Assembly: GCA_031290755.1 (NCBI GenBank)
Contig: JAITMY010000046.1
Location: 1-25,514, forward strand
Direction of reading: 5' to 3'
Source of the DNA: Prevotellaceae bacterium
Lineage (GTDB): Bacteria; Bacteroidota; Bacteroidia; Bacteroidales; UBA932
Length of the DNA: 25,514 nucleotides
A program made the position numbers and the translations under genes. Positions 23,819 through 25,514 of this stretch are shown here, piece after piece (the first letter of the stretch is position 1; each line of letters starts with the position of its first letter). A model generated the notes under the pieces. That model was not told where the DNA came from and did not search any database. It worked only from the letters and a program-made list of their open reading frames with translations.

Positions 23819-23844
23819 ACCGCAAACTTTTACGAGCTTGCGGT
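23819..23844 (-). terminator. Probable terminator at the end of the accessory gene cluster
   Basis: ACCGCAA (23819-23825) pairs with TTGCGGT (23838-23844); on the minus strand it is followed by TTCTTATTT. It lies about 65 bp after the stop of the exported gene that ends at 23908. Confidence 0.55.
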
Positions 23845-23891
23845 GTACGTTAGTTAGGGTGGGCAAATGCCGCCCTCTGCTACCGACAAGC

Positions 23892-24526
23892 TTACTGCTC
23901 TGCTGAGCTACTTTTTCTTCCTGTTTTCTGCAATTATTTTTTCAATATCCAGCACAAATTCCATTTTAAATTTTTCGGATATTTGTTTCTGCTCCTTACT
24001 TTTCAAACTTGAATTATAGATAACGTGGTATGAATTCGTCGGATCGTAGGTACAACGAAGACAAATATCCATATATTTACTCCCATAAAAAGAATCATTA
24101 CAGATGTCAAGTTGTAAAGTGGTATCGCTATTAGCAAATTGAAAAAGAAAACTACCTTTCCTCCATTCTTTTTGTTTATCATAATAAAATTTTTGAGCAT
24201 CCGTATAGGAGAGGAGTAAACATGAAGTGTCTGGTAATCTTGCAAGTTCATGTTTTAAAGCTTGCGGAGACAACCATATTTCTGGATGTTGTACAAAAAA
24301 ACTATCCACAGCTTGCAACATCTCTTGCCAAGTCGCATTACCTACTTTTTTATAGCACACAATTGGTGTTGGTGGCGGAGGTGCTACTATAGAACATTGA
24401 TTAAATAAAATGAATAATAATAATGCTTTGTTTTTCATACAGATTTTTTTACAAATTTACTGCTCTGTTTAGCTGCTTTTTCTTCCTGTTTTCTGCAATT
24501 ATTTTTTCAATTTCCAGCACAAATTC
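23892..24526. repeat. 70-bp near-identical repeat at the 3' ends of paralogues A and B
   Basis: Copies at 23892-23961 and 24457-24526 differ at about five positions. This is far higher identity than the rest of the two genes, so it points to recent duplication or gene conversion. One difference removes the stop codon in copy B. Confidence 0.85.
23908..24438 (-). CDS. Small exported protein, paralogue A
   Basis: A 176-residue protein with a hydrophobic signal segment (ALLLFILFNQC) and a cysteine that could be a lipoprotein site, though the lipobox is poor. It shares a layout with the next gene: AVDSFFVQHPE near residue 45-55, QFANSDTTLQLD near 105-117, and a C-terminal FKMEFVLDIEKIIAENRKKK. 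I do not recognise the family. The gene is strongly AT-rich compared with the rest of the window. It starts 10 bp after paralogue B, so the two are co-transcribed. Possible roles include a secreted antagonist, an immunity protein or an uncharacterised envelope lipoprotein. Confidence 0.7.
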   Translation of the reverse strand: MKNKALLLFILFNQCSIVAPPPPTPIVCYKKVGNATWQEMLQAVDSFFVQHPEIWLSPQALKHELARLPDTSCLLLSYTDAQKFYYDKQKEWRKGSFLFQFANSDTTLQLDICNDSFYGSKYMDICLRCTYDPTNSYHVIYNSSLKSKEQKQISEKFKMEFVLDIEKIIAENRKKK

Positions 24527-25015
24527 AATCCTAAAACGCTTTGTGAAATACTTGCGCTTTTTAGTAGATACATCACAGGAAGTTAGCCTTAAACGCTCAT
24601 TAGGGATATAAACATGATAGCAAACATCAGCATACGCATTATCATACAAAATAGCGTTTGAAACATATAAGAGAAGGGCTGTATCGCTATTAAGGAAGCG
24701 AAAATGGCATTCAAGGCCAATTACCCCTGTCGCGTACGAGTTTATAGAATTATACTTTTCTTTTAAATAGTTGCACTCCTGACAATTTGACAATTGTGCA
24801 CATGAATCATTTAACAGCATAATTGTTTCGCATGTAATTCTATTATCAGGATGTTGCATAAAAAAACTATCTATTGCTTCCACAATTTCTTGCGGTTTTG
24901 CTTCAATTTTAAAGCGATCCATGATGCGAGTACCCGGGCCTAATGGATTGTAACATAAGCACCCAGATACGATAATTGCAAACATTGGTAGAAAAACATT
25001 GCGTTTCATATTCAT
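24449..25015 (-). CDS. Small lipoprotein, paralogue B
   Basis: A 188-residue predicted lipoprotein: the signal peptide ends in IIVSGC, a good lipobox. It shares AIDSFFMQHPD, RFLNSDTALLL and a C-terminal FRIEFVLEIEKIIAENRKKK with paralogue A. Copy B reads eight residues further (QLNRAVNL) because the TAG that ends copy A is CAG here. About 70 bp at the 3' end are nearly identical to the same region of copy A (24457-24526 versus 23892-23961). Extra cysteines (NCQECNYL) may form a disulfide pair. It is AT-rich, and the tail of the frameshifted gene upstream ends 6 bp before it. Function unknown. Confidence 0.72.
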   Translation of the reverse strand: MNMKRNVFLPMFAIIVSGCLCYNPLGPGTRIMDRFKIEAKPQEIVEAIDSFFMQHPDNRITCETIMLLNDSCAQLSNCQECNYLKEKYNSINSYATGVIGLECHFRFLNSDTALLLYVSNAILYDNAYADVCYHVYIPNERLRLTSCDVSTKKRKYFTKRFRIEFVLEIEKIIAENRKKKQLNRAVNL

Positions 25016-25021
25016 TGAATT

Positions 25022-25436
25022 TTAAGGAAATAACGTCCATACTGCATAAAAGATTTGTCTCTGTTCATTTCCCTTTACTTTTTTTATATACACTTTTATC
25101 TGGGGTAAAACCCTTTTTTCAAAGTTTTTTAGGCTTTTTTTTGTTCTTTTTTTGATGAAAAATATCTACCCAATAATTTTGCTGTTTCAAATTATATAAA
25201 ATACTGTCTGTTTTAGGATGTAACGACAGTCCTGTCCCTCGAAGAATTTTCTCCCATTCATTATAGTTATGATACTCGGTATGCTGTTGAAGAAATAATT
25301 CTATCCCAGCTTCTATATTATTTTTGTGGTTTAAAAATACTATATAACCAACTATGGTCTCGTACCCTTGTGCATTTGTTATATTGATTGAACAAAGGAA
25401 AAAAAGCGACAATATGATACTTCTTTTCACCACCAT
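25022..25436 (-). pseudogene. Exported small protein gene, apparently frameshifted at a poly-A run
   Basis: The intact frame codes 105 residues (25119-25436): a signal peptide (IILSLFFLCSINITNAQ) and a middle part with IELFLQQHTEY, vaguely like the SFF.QHPE motif of the paralogues. It then ends in a lysine-rich tail (KKNKKKPKKL). Shifting frame at the A7/A8 runs (about 25133-25156) opens a frame that continues NFEKRVLPQIKVYIKKVKGNEQRQIFYAVWTLFP to a stop at 25022, only 6 bp before paralogue B. That spacing and the protein-like content argue that the longer version is the original reading. The frame may be mutated, phase-variable, rescued by slippage, or a sequencing error. A good SD-like GGGAGGAG lies 6 nt before the ATG, unusual for this phylum. 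Confidence 0.6.
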
Positions 25437-25449
25437 TTGCTACTCCTCC

Positions 25450-25514
25450 CTATTTTATAAGTTGTATATGGTACCCAAATTGTTGAAGTTGCCGCAGCAC
25501 CTTATAGGATTTTA
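25450..25514 (-). CDS. C-terminal fragment of an unknown protein (5' part outside window)
   Basis: An open minus-strand frame enters from the right edge and ends at TAG (25450-25452), coding the C-terminus SYKVLRQLQQFGYHIQLIK. It lies 13 bp before the next gene, consistent with an operon. Too short to identify. Confidence 0.45.
   Translation of the reverse strand, partial: KSYKVLRQLQQFGYHIQLIK

Overview
The window looks like the chromosome of a GC-rich member of the Bacteroidota, most likely Bacteroidales. The evidence is the repeated Bacteroidota-type promoter signature (TTG or TTTG, about 19-20 nt, then TAnnTTTG) in front of genes, a DUF5686/carboxypeptidase-regulatory-like protein, the MetK, HU and RsgA types, a helix-hairpin-helix beta-barrel protein, and a SAM-II type riboswitch. 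I cannot name a genus. Most of the window is housekeeping and envelope genes on the minus strand.

Layout, left to right. (1) 1-1205: a small PRiA4_ORF3-like protein overlaps miaA, which runs off the left edge. (2) 1269-2688: an acyl-CoA reductase (LuxC-like) and an HU protein, separated by a clear terminator. (3) 2890-6168: a secreted DUF5686 protein followed 3 bp later by a phosphopantetheinyl transferase. (4) 6306-7457: a cysteine-rich cytoplasmic protein convergent with a TylF-like methyltransferase. (5) 7752-13263: a tight four-gene run metK, dprA, a PorV/PorQ-like outer-membrane protein and a ComEA-like HhH beta-barrel protein, all downstream of a SAM-II riboswitch. (6) 13437-16214: a lipoprotein with a Cys/Lys-rich tail, a stretch with no convincing gene, rsgA, and divergent exodeoxyribonuclease III. 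(7) 16276-16506: eleven 21-bp tandem repeats with palindromic cores. (8) 16518-19289: a sodium:solute symporter and a GH88/GH105 unsaturated-uronyl hydrolase, a small carbohydrate-use operon. (9) 19392-22193: a 933-residue membrane-anchored protein with a propeller-like C-terminal half. (10) 22358-23707: a free-standing MuF-C/BECR-like protein convergent with a flavin reductase-rubredoxin fusion. (11) 23708-25514: an AT-rich accessory tract with two paralogous small exported proteins, a third exported gene that appears frameshifted at a poly-A run, and the tail of another gene at the right edge.

The two most interesting areas are the metK-dprA-OMP-HhH operon, where a SAM riboswitch may control a DNA-processing protein and two outer-membrane proteins, and the accessory DNA from about 22.3 kb to the right edge, with a lone MuF-C-like domain protein and a tandem exported gene family that could be an effector/immunity-like locus. 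That last reading is inference only.
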